From positions 7,215 through 71,214 of the forward strand of contig CAAGJN010000012.1 of NCBI GenBank assembly GCA_900770255.1: a stretch of DNA of 64,000 nucleotides. The letters are read 5' to 3'. Position numbers and translations under genes: made by a program. The notes beneath the pieces were generated by a model. That model ran no database searches and was not told where the DNA came from. It worked only from the letters and a program-made list of their open reading frames with translations. Positions within the stretch are counted from its first letter, which is position 1; every line of letters begins with the position of its first letter. The DNA comes from Clostridia bacterium. GTDB lineage: Bacteria > Bacillota > Clostridia > Oscillospirales > Acutalibacteraceae. This document shows positions 35,481 through 47,200 of this stretch, piece after piece.

Positions 35481-36551
35481 ATGGATAACAAGGAATTTTT
35501 TGAGGCGGTAAAGCTGCTCAGCAAGGACACCGGCGTTACGGTAGACGCTATGTGCCAGAGCATCCAGGCTGTTATGGTCGGCGCTCTCAAAAAGGAATAT
35601 AACAACAAGGACATCGTATTCTGCGATGTCGATCCTGAGAAGGGCGAGTTCAAGGTATATCTTCGCAAGACTGTTGTGTCTGAGATCTCCGATCCTGACA
35701 CGGATCTGCTCGTCGAGCAGGCGCAGCAGTACAAAAAGGGCGCTGTTGCGGGTGATATCGTCGAGATCCCCGTTGAGACGGCGCAGGTAAGCAGAATCAC
35801 CGCAGAAAAGGGCAAGCACATGCTTCGCCAGGCTATTCGCGAGGCAGAGCAGGGACAGCTTCGCAGCGAGCTCGAGAGCCACAACCAGGAGATCATCACA
35901 GTCACCGTTCAGCGCGTCAACCCCGACACCGGCGATGTGATAGTCAGCCTCGGCAAGACGGAGGCCGTGCTCTACAAGAGCGAGCAGCTCCCCGATGAGG
36001 AACTCAAGCCCAACGACATTATCAAGGTCTATGTCGCGGGCGTGCGCAGCACCGATAAGAACACCAGAGCTACCATTTCGAGAACACATCCCGGCCTTGT
36101 CAGAAGGCTGTTTGAGGAGGAGGTTCCCGAGATCTTCGACGGCACAGTCGAGATCAAGGCTGTCGCCAGAGAAGCGGGCTCCAGAACCAAGATGGCTGTT
36201 TACAGCGCGGATGCGGATGTCGATCCCGTCGGCGCCTGCATCGGCCCGCGCGGAGCGCGCGTCGGCAAGATTGTCGACCTGCTCGGCGGCGAGAAGATCG
36301 ATATAGTTAAATACAGCGACGTGCCCGAGGAGTTTATCGCCGCGGCCCTCGCCCCCGCAGACGTTGTCGATGTGACCGTCGAGAGCGAGGAGGAAAAGGT
36401 CTGCCGCGTCAGAGTGCCCGACGGCCAGCTTTCGCTTGCCATAGGCAACAAGGGTCAGAATGCCCGCCTTGCCGCCAAGCTCACAGGCTGGAAGATAGAC
36501 ATCAAGCCCGAGAGCGGCATTGAAGAGCCCGTTATCAATTTTGACATATAA
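35481..36551 (+). CDS. nusA: Transcription termination/antitermination factor NusA
   Basis: Binds RNA polymerase and modulates pausing, termination and antitermination. The 356-residue product has the N-terminal polymerase-binding domain (about 1-130), an S1 domain (about 135-200), and two KH domains with ACIGPRGARVGKIVDLL and AIGNKGQNARLAAKLTGW. It ends at INFDI without the acidic repeats of proteobacterial NusA, as is usual in Firmicutes. ATG at 35481 chosen with AAAGGA upstream. The gap to rimP is 279 bp, unusually large for this operon. Confidence 0.97.
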   Translation: MDNKEFFEAVKLLSKDTGVTVDAMCQSIQAVMVGALKKEYNNKDIVFCDVDPEKGEFKVYLRKTVVSEISDPDTDLLVEQAQQYKKGAVAGDIVEIPVETAQVSRITAEKGKHMLRQAIREAEQGQLRSELESHNQEIITVTVQRVNPDTGDVIVSLGKTEAVLYKSEQLPDEELKPNDIIKVYVAGVRSTDKNTRATISRTHPGLVRRLFEEEVPEIFDGTVEIKAVAREAGSRTKMAVYSADADVDPVGACIGPRGARVGKIVDLLGGEKIDIVKYSDVPEEFIAAALAPADVVDVTVESEEEKVCRVRVPDGQLSLAIGNKGQNARLAAKLTGWKIDIKPESGIEEPVINFDI

Positions 36552-36580
36552 ACTGATTTTTTGAAAGGCAGGTGAGCGGT

Positions 36581-36853
36581 GTGAAGCAGAAGAAGATACC
36601 GCTGCGCAGGTGCAACGGCTGCAATGAGATGAAGCCGAAAAAGGAGCTTGTCAGAGTTGTGCGCAGTCCGGAGGGCGAGGTTTCGCTCGACCTTACAGGC
36701 AGAAAGCCCGGCCGCGGAGCTTACGTCTGCCGCAGCGCAGAATGTCTGAAAAAAGCGATCAAAACCCACCGCTTTGAGCGCGAGTTCAACTGCGAGATCC
36801 CGCAGGAGGTCTACGACCAAATGGAAAAGGAGATGAGCGGGGATGGAGAATGA
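36581..36853 (+). CDS. ylxR: YlxR family RNA-binding protein
   Basis: Small basic protein found between nusA and infB in most Firmicutes; homologues bind nucleic acid and have been linked to metabolic gene regulation and RNase P. The 90-residue product carries the family signature PLRRCNGCNEMKPKKELVRV, with GRGAYVCRSAECLKKA near the C-terminal half. GTG at 36581 fits AAGGCAGG upstream; the GTG at 36572 is also possible. It overlaps ylxQ by 11 bp. Confidence 0.9.
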   Translation: MKQKKIPLRRCNGCNEMKPKKELVRVVRSPEGEVSLDLTGRKPGRGAYVCRSAECLKKAIKTHRFEREFNCEIPQEVYDQMEKEMSGDGE

Positions 36854-37175
36854 CAAGGCTCTGTCGATGCTCGGCCTCTGCCGCAGAGCGGGCAAACTGA
36901 GCTGCGGGCACGACGCCGCGCACACCTCGATAAAGCACGGCCACGCAAAGCTGTGTCTGCTCTCGAGCGATGCATCGCCGAGGCTCTGCGAGGAGTTCGA
37001 GCATGCGTGCAGCAGTGAGGGGCGCTCGATCCCGTTTGCTGTGACGCCCTACACTATGGAGCAGATCGGCGCGGCGACGGCGTTGCGCTCCGCCGTGCTC
37101 ACCGTTGACGACGGGGGATTCGCAGCGAGACTGAAAACACTACTTAACATCGCCTATGGGGAGGATAACGTATGA
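36843..37175 (+). CDS. ylxQ: YlxQ, ribosomal protein L7Ae family
   Basis: L7Ae/L30e-fold protein of the nusA-infB operon, probably binding kink-turn RNA. The 110-residue product has [19 protein letters not shown] at the start, [14 protein letters not shown] in the middle and an [14 protein letters not shown] end, in line with the family. It overlaps ylxR by 11 bp and its TGA overlaps the infB start by 4 bp. Confidence 0.9.
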   Translation: MENDKALSMLGLCRRAGKLSCGHDAAHTSIKHGHAKLCLLSSDASPRLCEEFEHACSSEGRSIPFAVTPYTMEQIGAATALRSAVLTVDDGGFAARLKTLLNIAYGEDNV

Positions 37176-39607
37176 TAAATTCCAAATATCGCGTCCGTGA
37201 TGTGGCAAAAGACCTGGACGTTAAAACAAATTATGTCACCGATCTTATTGAAAAGCACTTCGGCGGCGCGAAAAAATCCTCGATGACGGCTCTTGAATCC
37301 GATGAGCTTGATATGCTGTTTGACACGATTACCCGTGAGAACGAAATTGAGAGCTTTGGCGAATATTTTGCCCTCAAGGGAAAGAAGGAGGAGGCTCCCG
37401 AGGAGAAGGAGACTCCTGAGGAGAAACCCGCCGAGCAGAAGGCGGAGAAGGCCGCGAAGCCCGAACAGAAAGAGAAGTCTGCGCCCGCAAAGCCCGCCGC
37501 CAAGGGAGCCGACGCGAGGAGCGCAGAGGCAAAGGGCACTAAGAAACCCGCCCAGCCCGCAAAGCCCGCCGAGGAGAAGCCGAAAAAGAAAAACGACAAC
37601 AAGCCCATGCAGGCTCGCACAAAGGGTGAACGCAGGACTGTTGATACCAGAGCCGGAAATATCGAGCTCGATAAATATAACGAACGCTATGAGAACATCG
37701 CTCCCGCGAACAACAGCATGCAGAATGACAGATCTGTCAGCAAGCAGAAGCTCAAGCAGCGCTCGACACAGTACCGCAAGCAGGGTATGCGCTCCTCCCG
37801 CAGGGAGACCGAGGCTCAGCGCCTCGCGCGTATAGCCGCAGAGCGCGCCAAGAAGCCGCAGATCGTTGTCAAGATCCCGGACGAGATAGTAGTCTCGGAT
37901 CTTGCGGCAATGCTCAAAATGACCGCGGCCGAGGTCGTCAAGAAGCTGTTCTCCCTCGGCGTTATGGCGACTGTCAATCAGGTCATCGACTATGATACCG
38001 CCGCTATCGTCGCGACTGAGCTCGGTGCAAAAGCCGAGAAGCAGGTCGTTGTGACTATCGAGGACAGAATCATCGACGATTCCGACGACTCCGATGAGGA
38101 TCTTTCTCCGAGAGATCCGGTCGTCGTTGTCATGGGTCACGTTGACCATGGCAAGACCTCGCTCCTCGATGCTATCCGCCACACCGACGTCACTGCGACC
38201 GAGGCCGGCGGCATAACCCAGCACATCGGTGCATACAGGGTCGATCTCAACGGCCAGAAAATTACATTCCTCGACACTCCCGGCCATGCCGCCTTCACCT
38301 CGATGAGAGCGCGCGGCGCGCAGGCTACGGACATAGCGGTTCTCGTCGTCGCAGCGGACGACGGTATTATGCCGCAGACGATCGAGGCTATCAACCACGC
38401 CAAGGCCGCCGGCGTCGATATCATCGTCGCCATCAACAAGATGGATAAGCCGGGCGTCACTACAGACCGCATTATGCAGCAGCTCACCGAGTATGACCTT
38501 ATCCCCGAGGAGTGGGGCGGCGACACGATCTGCGTGCCCGTTTCGGCTGTTACAAAGATGAATATAGATAAGCTTCTTGAGTCAATACTTCTTGTTGCAG
38601 AGATGAAGGAGCTCAAGGCCAACCCGAACCGCGCCGCAAAGGGCATCGTTATCGAGGCGAGACTCGACAAGAACAGAGGCCCGATCGCTACCCTGCTTGT
38701 CCAGAACGGCACGCTCCATTCTGGCGACATCATCGTCGCCGGCACCTCGGTCGGACGCGTCAGAGTCATGACGGACGACAAGGGCAGAAAGGTCAACTCC
38801 GCAGGCCCGTCCGTGCCGGTTGAGATAATGGGTCTTGCAGAGGCTCCGCAGGCGGGCGACGCATTCGACGCCGTCAGCGATGAGCGCCTCGCAAGAGAGC
38901 TTGTTGAGCAGAGAAAGCAGAAGCAGAAGGAGGAGCAGTTCAAGTCCTTTGAAAAGGTCACTCTTGAGAACCTCTTCTCCTCCCTCAAGGAGGGCGAGCT
39001 CAAGGAACTCAACATCATCGTCAAGGCTGATGTTCAGGGCTCGGCCGAGGCTGTCAAGCAGAGCCTTGAGAAGCTCTCGAACGACGAGGTCAGAGTCAAG
39101 ATCATTCACAGCGGCGTCGGTGCTATCAATGAATCCGACGTTATGCTCGCAAATGCGTCAAACGCCATAATCGTCGGTTTCAACGTCAGACCCGACCCGG
39201 TCGCTTCTCAGAATGCAGAACGTGACGGCGTTGATATCCGCTGCTACAGGATTATCTATGACTGCATTGACGAGATACAGGCCGCTATAAAGGGTATGCT
39301 CGCGCCGAAGTACCGCGAGGTTCAGCAGGGCAGGGCGGAGGTCCGCCAGGTCGTCAAGATCTCGTCCGTCGGCAACATCGCGGGCTGCTATGTGCTCAGC
39401 GGCAAGGTCACCAGAAACTCGAAGATTCGCGTTGTGCGTGACGGAATCGTCATTACCGAGGATGAAATAGCCTCTCTGCGCCGCTTCAAGGACGATGTCA
39501 AGGAGGTCGCTCAGAATTTTGAATGCGGAATAGGCCTTGCAAAGTTCAACGATATTAAGGAGGGCGATATTTTCGAGGCATTCACCGTCGAGGAATATCG
39601 CGACTGA
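37172..39607 (+). CDS. infB: Translation initiation factor IF-2
   Basis: GTPase that brings fMet-tRNA to the 30S subunit and promotes subunit joining. The 811-residue product has the IF2 N-terminal module (about 1-55), a long charged Lys/Glu/Pro/Ala-rich linker (about 75-165), and a second IF2-N module near 240-290. The G domain shows [12 protein letters not shown] (G1), DTPGHAAF (G3) and INKMDKPG (G4), followed by beta-barrel domains and the C-terminal tRNA-binding domain. The low-complexity linker is normal for the protein. Confidence 0.98.
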   Translation: MINSKYRVRDVAKDLDVKTNYVTDLIEKHFGGAKKSSMTALESDELDMLFDTITRENEIESFGEYFALKGKKEEAPEEKETPEEKPAEQKAEKAAKPEQKEKSAPAKPAAKGADARSAEAKGTKKPAQPAKPAEEKPKKKNDNKPMQARTKGERRTVDTRAGNIELDKYNERYENIAPANNSMQNDRSVSKQKLKQRSTQYRKQGMRSSRRETEAQRLARIAAERAKKPQIVVKIPDEIVVSDLAAMLKMTAAEVVKKLFSLGVMATVNQVIDYDTAAIVATELGAKAEKQVVVTIEDRIIDDSDDSDEDLSPRDPVVVVMGHVDHGKTSLLDAIRHTDVTATEAGGITQHIGAYRVDLNGQKITFLDTPGHAAFTSMRARGAQATDIAVLVVAADDGIMPQTIEAINHAKAAGVDIIVAINKMDKPGVTTDRIMQQLTEYDLIPEEWGGDTICVPVSAVTKMNIDKLLESILLVAEMKELKANPNRAAKGIVIEARLDKNRGPIATLLVQNGTLHSGDIIVAGTSVGRVRVMTDDKGRKVNSAGPSVPVEIMGLAEAPQAGDAFDAVSDERLARELVEQRKQKQKEEQFKSFEKVTLENLFSSLKEGELKELNIIVKADVQGSAEAVKQSLEKLSNDEVRVKIIHSGVGAINESDVMLANASNAIIVGFNVRPDPVASQNAERDGVDIRCYRIIYDCIDEIQAAIKGMLAPKYREVQQGRAEVRQVVKISSVGNIAGCYVLSGKVTRNSKIRVVRDGIVITEDEIASLRRFKDDVKEVAQNFECGIGLAKFNDIKEGDIFEAFTVEEYRD

Positions 39608-39608
39608 T

Positions 39609-39968
39609 ATGGCAGGATACAGAATTGACAGAATATCCGAGGATATCAAAAGGGAGATAGTCTCAGTTATGCGTGAGCTCAAGGATCCTCGCGTGCAGGG
39701 TAAGCTGCTCACCGTTGTCAAGGTCGAGGTCAGCTCTGACGCGTCGTTTGCAAAGGTCTTTGTCAGCTCCATGAGCGGTATCGACGACGCAAAGGTCGCG
39801 GTCAAGGGGCTCGACAGCGCCATGGGTTATATCAGGCGCGAGGTCGGCGGCAGGCTTGGTCTGCGAAAAACTCCGGAGCTCAAGTTTGTGGCTGACGACT
39901 CTATTGAGCACGGCATGAACATTGCCCGCATTCTCGATGATCTAAAGGAAGATGAAGATGCAAATTGA
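39609..39968 (+). CDS. rbfA: 30S ribosome-binding factor RbfA
   Basis: Cold-shock and late 30S assembly factor acting near helix 1 of 16S rRNA. The 119-residue product has RIDRISEDIKREIVSVM at the N-terminus, MRELKDPRV, and the KH-like RREVGGRLGLRKTPELKFVADDS region (read in parts), then the usual SIEHGMNIARILDDL end. ATG at 39609 begins one base after the infB stop. It overlaps nrnA by 11 bp. Confidence 0.95.
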   Translation: MAGYRIDRISEDIKREIVSVMRELKDPRVQGKLLTVVKVEVSSDASFAKVFVSSMSGIDDAKVAVKGLDSAMGYIRREVGGRLGLRKTPELKFVADDSIEHGMNIARILDDLKEDEDAN

Positions 39969-40920
39969 CCTTTCCCGCGCGGCAGAGCTGCTGCGCGAAA
40001 ACGACGATATACTGGTGCTGTGCCACGCCCATCCGGACGGGGATACCCTCGGCTGCGGCTACGGGCTCATGTATATGCTCGGAGCGCTCGGCAAGCGCTG
40101 CCGCCTCGAGTGCGCCGACGATATCGCCCCGAAATACCGCTTCCTGTACGAGGGACTCAGAAATTGCGGGGACTTTGCTCCGCGGTTCATAGTCGCCGTT
40201 GACGTGGCGGATATAAAGCTGCTATCGGACGAATTTGCGTCAGAATATGAGGGCAGGATCGATCTGTGCATCGACCATCATGGCTCAAACACCGGCTACG
40301 CGAAAGAGTCGGTTGTCGATCCCGCTTCGGCTGCCTGCGCCGAGATTATGTGCGCCCTTGCCGATGAGCTGGGCGTTGAGATCACGCGGGACATTGCAAA
40401 CTGCCTGTATACGGGCATCTCGACCGACACGGGCTGTTTCAAGTTCTCGAACACCACCCCACGGACGCACAGGCTTGCGGCGCGGCTGATGGACTGCGGC
40501 GCTGAAGCCTCGGAGATAAACCGCGTGTTCTTTGAGACAAAGACGCGCAGCTATGTTGAGCTCGAACGCCTCGCGCTCGATTCGCTCGAGATGTATTTCG
40601 GCGGCAGGTGCGCCGTCATTACTATCACGCAGGATATGTTCGCACGCAGCGGCTCTAACGACGCCGAGACGGACGCTATACCGAGCCTTTCACGCGAGAT
40701 CGAGGGCGTGCTCGTCGGCGTTACGCTCAAGGAGGGGACGGACGGGACGTTCAAGGTTTCGGTGCGAACCCATGCGCCGATAGACGCCTCGGCTATCTGC
40801 AAGCCGCTCGGCGGCGGCGGACATGTTAGGGCTGCAGGCTGTCGGATAAGAGATACAAAAGAACAGGCCGAAGGGCTCGTGCTTGAGCAGGTCGAAAAAG
40901 CGCTGGGCGAGAATAACTGA
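39958..40920 (+). CDS. nrnA: Bifunctional oligoribonuclease / PAP phosphatase NrnA
   Basis: DHH-family phosphoesterase that degrades nano-RNA and, in relatives, dephosphorylates pAp or hydrolyses pApA. The 320-residue product has motif I CHAHPDGDTLGCGYGL, motif II VAVDVAD, motif III LCIDHHGSN and motif IV in the TGISTDTGCF region. A C-terminal DHHA1 domain ends in LGGGGHVRAAGC. The ATG at 39958, 7 nt after AAGGAA, is preferred to 39952. It is the last gene of the operon, as in many Clostridia and bacilli. Confidence 0.94.
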   Translation: MQIDLSRAAELLRENDDILVLCHAHPDGDTLGCGYGLMYMLGALGKRCRLECADDIAPKYRFLYEGLRNCGDFAPRFIVAVDVADIKLLSDEFASEYEGRIDLCIDHHGSNTGYAKESVVDPASAACAEIMCALADELGVEITRDIANCLYTGISTDTGCFKFSNTTPRTHRLAARLMDCGAEASEINRVFFETKTRSYVELERLALDSLEMYFGGRCAVITITQDMFARSGSNDAETDAIPSLSREIEGVLVGVTLKEGTDGTFKVSVRTHAPIDASAICKPLGGGGHVRAAGCRIRDTKEQAEGLVLEQVEKALGENN

Positions 40921-40943
40921 GTGCCGAATAAAATAAAGATTCA

Positions 40944-40997
40944 CCCCGTCTGTCAGACATTAACGGTTTCGTCTGACAAACGGGGCGTATTTTATTT
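40944..40997 (+). terminator. Terminator between nrnA and guaB
   Basis: Fifteen-base arms CCCCGTCTGTCAGAC (40944-40958) and GTCTGACAAACGGGG (40971-40985), followed by CGTATTTTATTT on the plus strand. On the other strand T-rich sequence also follows within 10 nt, so it may act both ways. Confidence 0.88.
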
Positions 40998-41018
40998 GCG
41001 CTCTGCGCTTTTTATGGC

Positions 41019-42527
41019 TTATTTCTTTATGTCGGAGTAGGTTTCTTTCTGCACGACGTCGTGTGCGCCGCCTTCAACGATGCTTGTAGCGGAGACAAGA
41101 GTCAGCTTCGCCTTCTTCTGCAGCTCGGGGATAGTGAGCGCGCCGCAGTTGCACATTGTGGACTTGACCTTGCTCAGAGAGAGCGTGACGTTGTCCTTGA
41201 GCCTGCCGGCATAGGGGACGTAGGAGTCGACGCCTTCCTCAAATGACAGCTTCTTGTCGCCGCCGAGGTCGTATCGCTGCCAGTTGCGCGCGCGGTTGGA
41301 GCCCTCGCCCCAGTATTCCTTGTAGTATGTACCCTTGATCGAGATCTTGTTTGTCGGGCTCTCGTCAAAGCGGGCGAAGTAACGCCCGAGCATCAGGAAA
41401 TCCGCGCCCATAGCGAGAGCCAGAGTCATGTGATGATCATAGACTATGCCGCCGTCGGAGCAGACGGGGACATATATGCCGGTTCTCTCAAAATACTCGT
41501 CGCGCGCTTTGCATACGTCGATCAGCGCGGAGGCCTGACCTCTGCCGATGCCCTTTGTCTCGCGGGTAATGCAGATCGAGCCGCCGCCTATGCCTACTTT
41601 CACGAAGTCTGCTCCGGCCTCTGCGAGGAACAGGAAGCCCTCTCTGTCAACTACGTTACCCGCGCCTACCTTGACGCTGTCGCCGTAGCGTTCTCTTATC
41701 CATGCGAGAGTGCGGGACTGCCACTCGGAGAAGCCCTCGGAGGAGTCGATGCACAGCACGTCCGCGCCGGCCTCAACAAGCGCGGGAACACGCTCGGCGT
41801 AGTCTCTCGTGTTGATGCCCGCACCGATTACATAGCGCTTGTCGGCGTCAAGCAGCTCGTTGGGATTGTCTTTATGGGCGTCATAGTCCTTGCGGAAAAC
41901 GAAATATTTGAGCCTGCCCTCGCTGTCAACGATCGGCAGGGAGTTCAGTTTATTGTCCCAGATTATGTCGTTTGCTTCCTTGAGGGTTGTGCTGTCGTCT
42001 GCCGTGATCAGCTTGTCGAGCGGGGTCATGAACGAGGATACCTTCTCGTCGCCGGTCATACGGCTGACTCTGTAATCTCTGCCGGTGACGATACCGACGA
42101 GCTTGCCGTTAGCCTCTCCGTCTTCGGTCACGGCGATAGTTGAATGGCCGTTTCTCTCCTTGAGCGCGATGACGTCGTTGAGCGTCGCGTCGGGAGTGAT
42201 ATTCGAGTCACTGACAACAAAGCCCGCCTTGAAGTTCTTGGCTCTTGAGACCATTGCCGCCTCATCCTCGATGCTCTGCGAGCCGTAGATGAAGGACACG
42301 CCGCCCTCCTTGGCAAGCGCGACCGCGAGCTTTTCGCCTGAGACGGACTGCATGATGGCGGAAGTGAGAGGAATGTTGAGCGAAATTGCGGGCTCCTCGC
42401 CCTTCCTGAATTTTACGAGAGGAGTCCTGAGTGAGACATTAGCGGGGATGCACTCGCTCGATGAGTAGCCGGGAACCAGCAGATACTCGTTAAAGGTGTG
42501 TGATACTTCGTTGAAATAATAAGCCAT
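41019..42527 (-). CDS. guaB: IMP dehydrogenase
   Basis: NAD-dependent oxidation of IMP to XMP, the committed step to GMP. The 502-residue barrel has paired CBS domains inserted at about 100-220 ([32 protein letters not shown]). The active-site loop is [19 protein letters not shown] with the catalytic Cys, and the flap follows. The N-terminus and the [20 protein letters not shown] segment differ from the common GuaB type and resemble the branch first noted in some protozoa and clostridia. GGAGG lies 8 nt before the ATG. It follows fhs by 68 bp across a weak hairpin, so may share the purine transcript. Confidence 0.95.
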   Translation of the reverse strand: MAYYFNEVSHTFNEYLLVPGYSSSECIPANVSLRTPLVKFRKGEEPAISLNIPLTSAIMQSVSGEKLAVALAKEGGVSFIYGSQSIEDEAAMVSRAKNFKAGFVVSDSNITPDATLNDVIALKERNGHSTIAVTEDGEANGKLVGIVTGRDYRVSRMTGDEKVSSFMTPLDKLITADDSTTLKEANDIIWDNKLNSLPIVDSEGRLKYFVFRKDYDAHKDNPNELLDADKRYVIGAGINTRDYAERVPALVEAGADVLCIDSSEGFSEWQSRTLAWIRERYGDSVKVGAGNVVDREGFLFLAEAGADFVKVGIGGGSICITRETKGIGRGQASALIDVCKARDEYFERTGIYVPVCSDGGIVYDHHMTLALAMGADFLMLGRYFARFDESPTNKISIKGTYYKEYWGEGSNRARNWQRYDLGGDKKLSFEEGVDSYVPYAGRLKDNVTLSLSKVKSTMCNCGALTIPELQKKAKLTLVSATSIVEGGAHDVVQKETYSDIKK

Positions 42528-42551
42528 TTTTCTACCTCCGATATTTATAGA

Positions 42552-42588
42552 AACTCCGCACGCGGGTGAGGCTCATCCGGGCGGAGTT
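42552..42588 (-). terminator. Hairpin between fhs and guaB
   Basis: AACTCCGC / GCGGAGTT outer stem with a G+C-rich interior, followed on the minus strand by TTCTATAAATAT. The T-run is poor, so partial read-through into guaB is likely. Confidence 0.55.
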
Positions 42589-42595
42589 ATTATCT

Positions 42596-44272
42596 TTAAA
42601 ACAGGCCGGTTATTCTGCCGTCGGCGTCGACGTCTATCTTCTCGGCGGCGGGAACTTTCGGCAGTCCGGGCATGGTGAGAATGTCGCCGGTGAGTACGAC
42701 GACAAAGCCTGCGCCGGCCGATATCTTGACGTTTTTGACCGTGACGGTGAAATGCTCGGGCGCGCCGAGTTTTGCCGGGTCGTCCGAAAAGCTGTACTGC
42801 GTCTTTGCAATACATACGGGGCATCTGCCAAAGCCGAGAGCTTCGAGCTGAGCGATCTGCTTTTTGGCATTGGGCATTACCGTGATGCCGTCGCCGCCGT
42901 ATATCTTTTTGACTACGGCCTCGATCTTTTCTTCGATCGAAAGCGAGTCATCATAGGCAAAGGTAAAGTCACTCTTTTCCTCCTCGCACAGACGAACCAC
43001 CTCGCGCGCGAGCTCCTCGCCGCCCTTGCCGCCGTCAGCCCAGACGGTGGAGAGCACGGTGTTGACTCCGAGCTCACGGCATTTTGCGATGATGAAGTCT
43101 ATCTCGGCGTCGGTGTCGGTCGGAAAGCGGTTGACAGCGACGACGCAGGGCAGCTTATAGATGTTTTTGATATTGGAAACGTGGCGCAGCAGATTTGGTA
43201 TGCCCTTTTCAAGAGCGGCAATGTCCTCGGCTGCGAGCTGTTTTTTGTCAAGCCCGCCGTGCATTTTGAGCGCGCGGACGGTTGCAACGACGACTACCGC
43301 GTCGGGCTCGAGGCCTGCCATGCGGCATTTTATGTCAAGGAACTTCTCGGCGCCGAGATCTGCGCCGAAGCCAGCCTCGGTGACGGTGTAATCGCCCATC
43401 TTGAGTGCCATCTTAGTTGCCATGACGGAGTTGCAGCCGTGGGCAATGTTTGCGAACGGGCCGCCGTGGACGAAAGCGGGGGTGCCCTCAAGGGTCTGGA
43501 CGAGGTTGGGCTTGAGAGCGTCCTTGAGCAGAGCGGTCATAGCGCCGGCGGCCTTGAGCTCGCCGCAGGTGACCGGCTTGTCGTCATAGGTGTAGCCGAC
43601 GATCATTCTTGAAAGCCTCTGTTTGAGGTCGGTTATCGAATTTGAAAGGCAGAGCACAGCCATTATCTCGCTCGCGACGGTGATGTCAAAGCCGTCCTCG
43701 CGCGGGGTGCCGTTGGCCTTTCCGCCGAGTCCGTCAACGATGAAACGCAGTTGGCGGTCGTTCATGTCAACGCAGCGCTTCCATGTGATCTTGCGCACAT
43801 CGATGCCCAGCGCGTTGCCCTGCTGAATATGGTTGTCTAGCATTGCGGCGAGCAGGTTGTTCGCCGCGCCGATGGCGTGAAAATCGCCTGTGAAATGGAG
43901 GTTTATGTCCTCCATCGGCACGACCTGTGCATATCCGCCGCCGGCAGCTCCGCCCTTGACTCCGAAAACGGGGCCGAGCGACGGTTCGCGCAGGGCGACC
44001 GTGACGTCTTTGCCGATGCGGCGCAGGCCGTCCGCAAGGCCGATCGTCGTTGTAGTCTTGCCCTCTCCCGCAGGGGTGGGGGTGATAGCCGTGACAAGGA
44101 TCAGCTTGCCGTTTTCACGGTCGGTGTCGCTCAAAAGCTTCGGGTCGATCTTAGCCTTGTAGCTGCCGTACTGCTCGATATATTTTTCGTCGACGTGGGC
44201 GCGCTTTGCAATCACGCTTATATGCTCGGGTTTGCAGCGCTGTGCGATTTCAATATCTGATAAATAAGCCAT
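42596..44272 (-). CDS. fhs: Formate-tetrahydrofolate ligase
   Basis: ATP-dependent formation of 10-formyl-THF from formate and THF, the one-carbon donor for purine synthesis. The 558-residue product has the ATP loop [16 protein letters not shown], the [19 protein letters not shown] signature, and [20 protein letters not shown] (read in two parts). Length is normal. It follows purL by 15 bp, so it belongs to the ZTP-riboswitch-controlled purine operon, supplying the donor for PurN and PurH encoded upstream. Confidence 0.97.
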   Translation of the reverse strand: MAYLSDIEIAQRCKPEHISVIAKRAHVDEKYIEQYGSYKAKIDPKLLSDTDRENGKLILVTAITPTPAGEGKTTTTIGLADGLRRIGKDVTVALREPSLGPVFGVKGGAAGGGYAQVVPMEDINLHFTGDFHAIGAANNLLAAMLDNHIQQGNALGIDVRKITWKRCVDMNDRQLRFIVDGLGGKANGTPREDGFDITVASEIMAVLCLSNSITDLKQRLSRMIVGYTYDDKPVTCGELKAAGAMTALLKDALKPNLVQTLEGTPAFVHGGPFANIAHGCNSVMATKMALKMGDYTVTEAGFGADLGAEKFLDIKCRMAGLEPDAVVVVATVRALKMHGGLDKKQLAAEDIAALEKGIPNLLRHVSNIKNIYKLPCVVAVNRFPTDTDAEIDFIIAKCRELGVNTVLSTVWADGGKGGEELAREVVRLCEEEKSDFTFAYDDSLSIEEKIEAVVKKIYGGDGITVMPNAKKQIAQLEALGFGRCPVCIAKTQYSFSDDPAKLGAPEHFTVTVKNVKISAGAGFVVVLTGDILTMPGLPKVPAAEKIDVDADGRITGLF

Positions 44273-44287
44273 ATTTTTTCTCCTTTA

Positions 44288-47200
44288 TCACTTAAAATAC
44301 TTGACAGCAGCTTCAAACATACGGATATTATAATCTCCCGGAACGTTTTTGTAAAGACCTTTTCCGATCCGTTCGCTGTGTCCCATCTTTCCGAACACCC
44401 TGCCGTCGGGCGAGGTAATGCCCTCTACAGCGCACACGGAGTCGTTCGGATTAAAGCGGATATCGTTTGATGCGTTGCCGTCAAGATCGACGTACTGGGT
44501 CGCTATCTGGCCGTTTGCGGCGAGCTGTCTTATCAGCTCATCGCTTGCGAGAAAACGCCCCTCGCCGTGCGAGATCGGAACGCTGTAGATGTCACCGACG
44601 TTTGTCAGTGCGAGCCAGGGCGATTTGTTTGAGGCGATGCGCGTGCGAACGATCCGCGACTGGTGGCGTGCTATCGTGTTGAATGTAAGCGTCGGGGAAT
44701 TTTCGTCTGTGTCGATTATTTTGCCGTAGGGGACGAGACCGAGCTTTATCAGCGCCTGGAAGCCGTTGCAGATGCCGCACATGAGGCCGTCACGCCTCTC
44801 AAGCAGGTCGGTGACGCCGTCCTTTATCGAGGCGTTTCTGAAGAAAGCGGTTATAAACTTGCCGCTGCCGTCGGGCTCGTCGCCGCCGGAGAAGCCGCCG
44901 GGGATGAACACCATCTGCGCGCTGCCAAGCTGGTGCGCGAACCTGTCCACGCTGCGGCTGATCCCGTCTGCGCTGAGGTTGTTTATAACAATGATCTCGG
45001 GCTCTGCGCCCGCGTCGCTTACCGCCTTCGCGCTGTCATATTCGCAGTTCGTGCCGGGAAAGGCGGGAATGAGAACCTTGGGCTTCGCGGTTTTTATCGC
45101 CGGAGCTTTGCGCTCGGCCGTCCGGTATGAGAGGTTCTCTGCATCTGTGCCGGCATTTTTGATGTTACAGCTGTAGACGCTCTCCAGCTTGTTTTCGTAT
45201 ATGCCGAGAAGCCGGTCGAGCTCTATGCTCTCGCCGCCGAGGCTTATAAGACCATCGCCGGTGACCGTGCCGAGAGTTTCGCCGCAGCCGCAGTCTTCGG
45301 CGAGCTCGAGAATGAAGCCCGCATAGCTGTAGCCGAATATCCTTTGAAGAGTTATATCCTTGTTATATTCAAAGCCCAGGGAGTTGCCGAAGGACATCTT
45401 CATCACGGCCTCCGCGATGCCGCCCATGCCGGGGGTGTAGCAGGCGACTGCCTTGCCGGAGCGCAGCAGAGAAGTGACCGTATTAAAAACTTCTAAGAGC
45501 GACTTGGTTTCCGGCAGACCGTTTTCATCAAAGTCGGGGGAGATAAACACTACCTTGTCGCCGGCTCGCTTGAACTCGGGGGAGACTATGCTGCCGGTCT
45601 TTTCGGTCGTCACGGCGAATGAGACGAGCGTCGGCGGGACGTCCAGCTTCTCAAACGAGCCGCTCATTGAATCCTTGCCGCCGATCGAGCCGATTCCGAG
45701 CTCCATCTGCGCCTTGAACGCGCCGAGCAGAGCCGCAAGCGGCTTCCCCCAGCGTTTGCCGTCTTTGCCGGGACGCTCGAAATATTCCTGAAAAGTGAGG
45801 TAGACATCCTCGAACCCTGCGCCTGTCGCAATCAGCTTGCAGACCGATTCGACCACCGCGAGATAAGCGCCGTGGTAGGGGCTCTGTTCGGCGATAAACG
45901 GGTTGTAGCCGAATGCCATGAGCGAGCAGTCGTCGGTGTGCTTGCTTTCGACGGAAATCTTCTGCACCATTGCCTGAATGGGAGTCAACTGGTTCTTGCC
46001 GCCGAAGGGCATGAGTACAGTGCCCGCGCCGATTGTCGAGTCGAAGCGCTCAGAAAGCCCGCGCTTTGAACAGATGTTAAGGTCGGAGGCGAGGCTTTCG
46101 TAGTTTTCAGTGAATGAGCCAGAGATCTTTTTGTTTTCCATGGCCGGAGCGGCGGGTGTTATATCTATGTGCTTGTCAGCGCCGTTGGAGTTCAAAAATT
46201 CGCGGCTGACATCGACTATCTTTTTGCCGTTCCAGTTCATTACGAGGCGCGGCTCAGCCTTGACCTCGGCGACGGGGACAGCCTGAAGATTTTCGCTGTT
46301 TGCAAGCGTGAGGAATTTTTCCACGTTATGCGGCTCGACAACTACGGCCATCCTCTCCTGGCTTTCGCTTATCGCAAGCTCCGTGCCGTCAAGGCCGTCA
46401 TATTTCTTCGGCACGGCGTTGAGGTCAATTTCAAGCCCGTCGGCGAGCTCGCCAATGGCGACCGACACGCCGCCCGCGCCGAAGTCGTTGCAGCGCTTTA
46501 TCATCAGGCAGGCCTCTTTATTTCTGAACAGCCTCTGGAGTTTTCTCTCCTCGGGCGCGTTGCCCTTCTGCACCTCTGCGCCGCAGCTCTCAAGGGAGTC
46601 TACCGTGTGCGATTTCGACGAACCCGTGGCTCCGCCGCAGCCGTCACGGCCGGTCGAACCGCCGAGCAGGATGACTATGTCTCCCGGAGCGGGAATCTCG
46701 CGGCGCACATTTTCGGCCGGAGCCGCCGCGATAACTGCGCCGATCTCCATTCTCTTTGCCGCATAGCCGGGATGATATATCTCGTCAACAATGCCGGTCG
46801 CAAGGCCGATCTGGTTGCCGTAGGAGGAGTAGCCCGCGGCGGCGGTGGTGACTATCTTTCTCTGCGGAAGCTTGCCCTTTATCGTCTCGTCTATGGGCTT
46901 CAACGGATCCGCAGCGCCCGTGACGCGCATCGCGCCGTAGACGTATGACCGCCCGGAGAGCGGGTCGCGGATAGCTCCGCCGATGCAGGTAGCAGCGCCG
47001 CCGAACGGCTCTATTTCAGTCGGGTGGTTGTGAGTTTCGTTTTTAAAGAGCAGCAGCCACGGCTCTTTAACGCCGTCAACGTCAACGTCTATCTTGACCG
47101 TGCAGGCGTTGATCTCCTCGGACTCGTCAAGTTTGTCAAGCTTGCCGTGCTTCTTGAGGTATTTGACGGCTATCGTCGCAAGATCCATAAGGCAGATCGG

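Noticed and set aside
37154..38398. 414-codon open frame antisense to infB
   Set aside because: Leu/Gly-rich composition arises from the charged IF-2 linker read backwards; no start signal.
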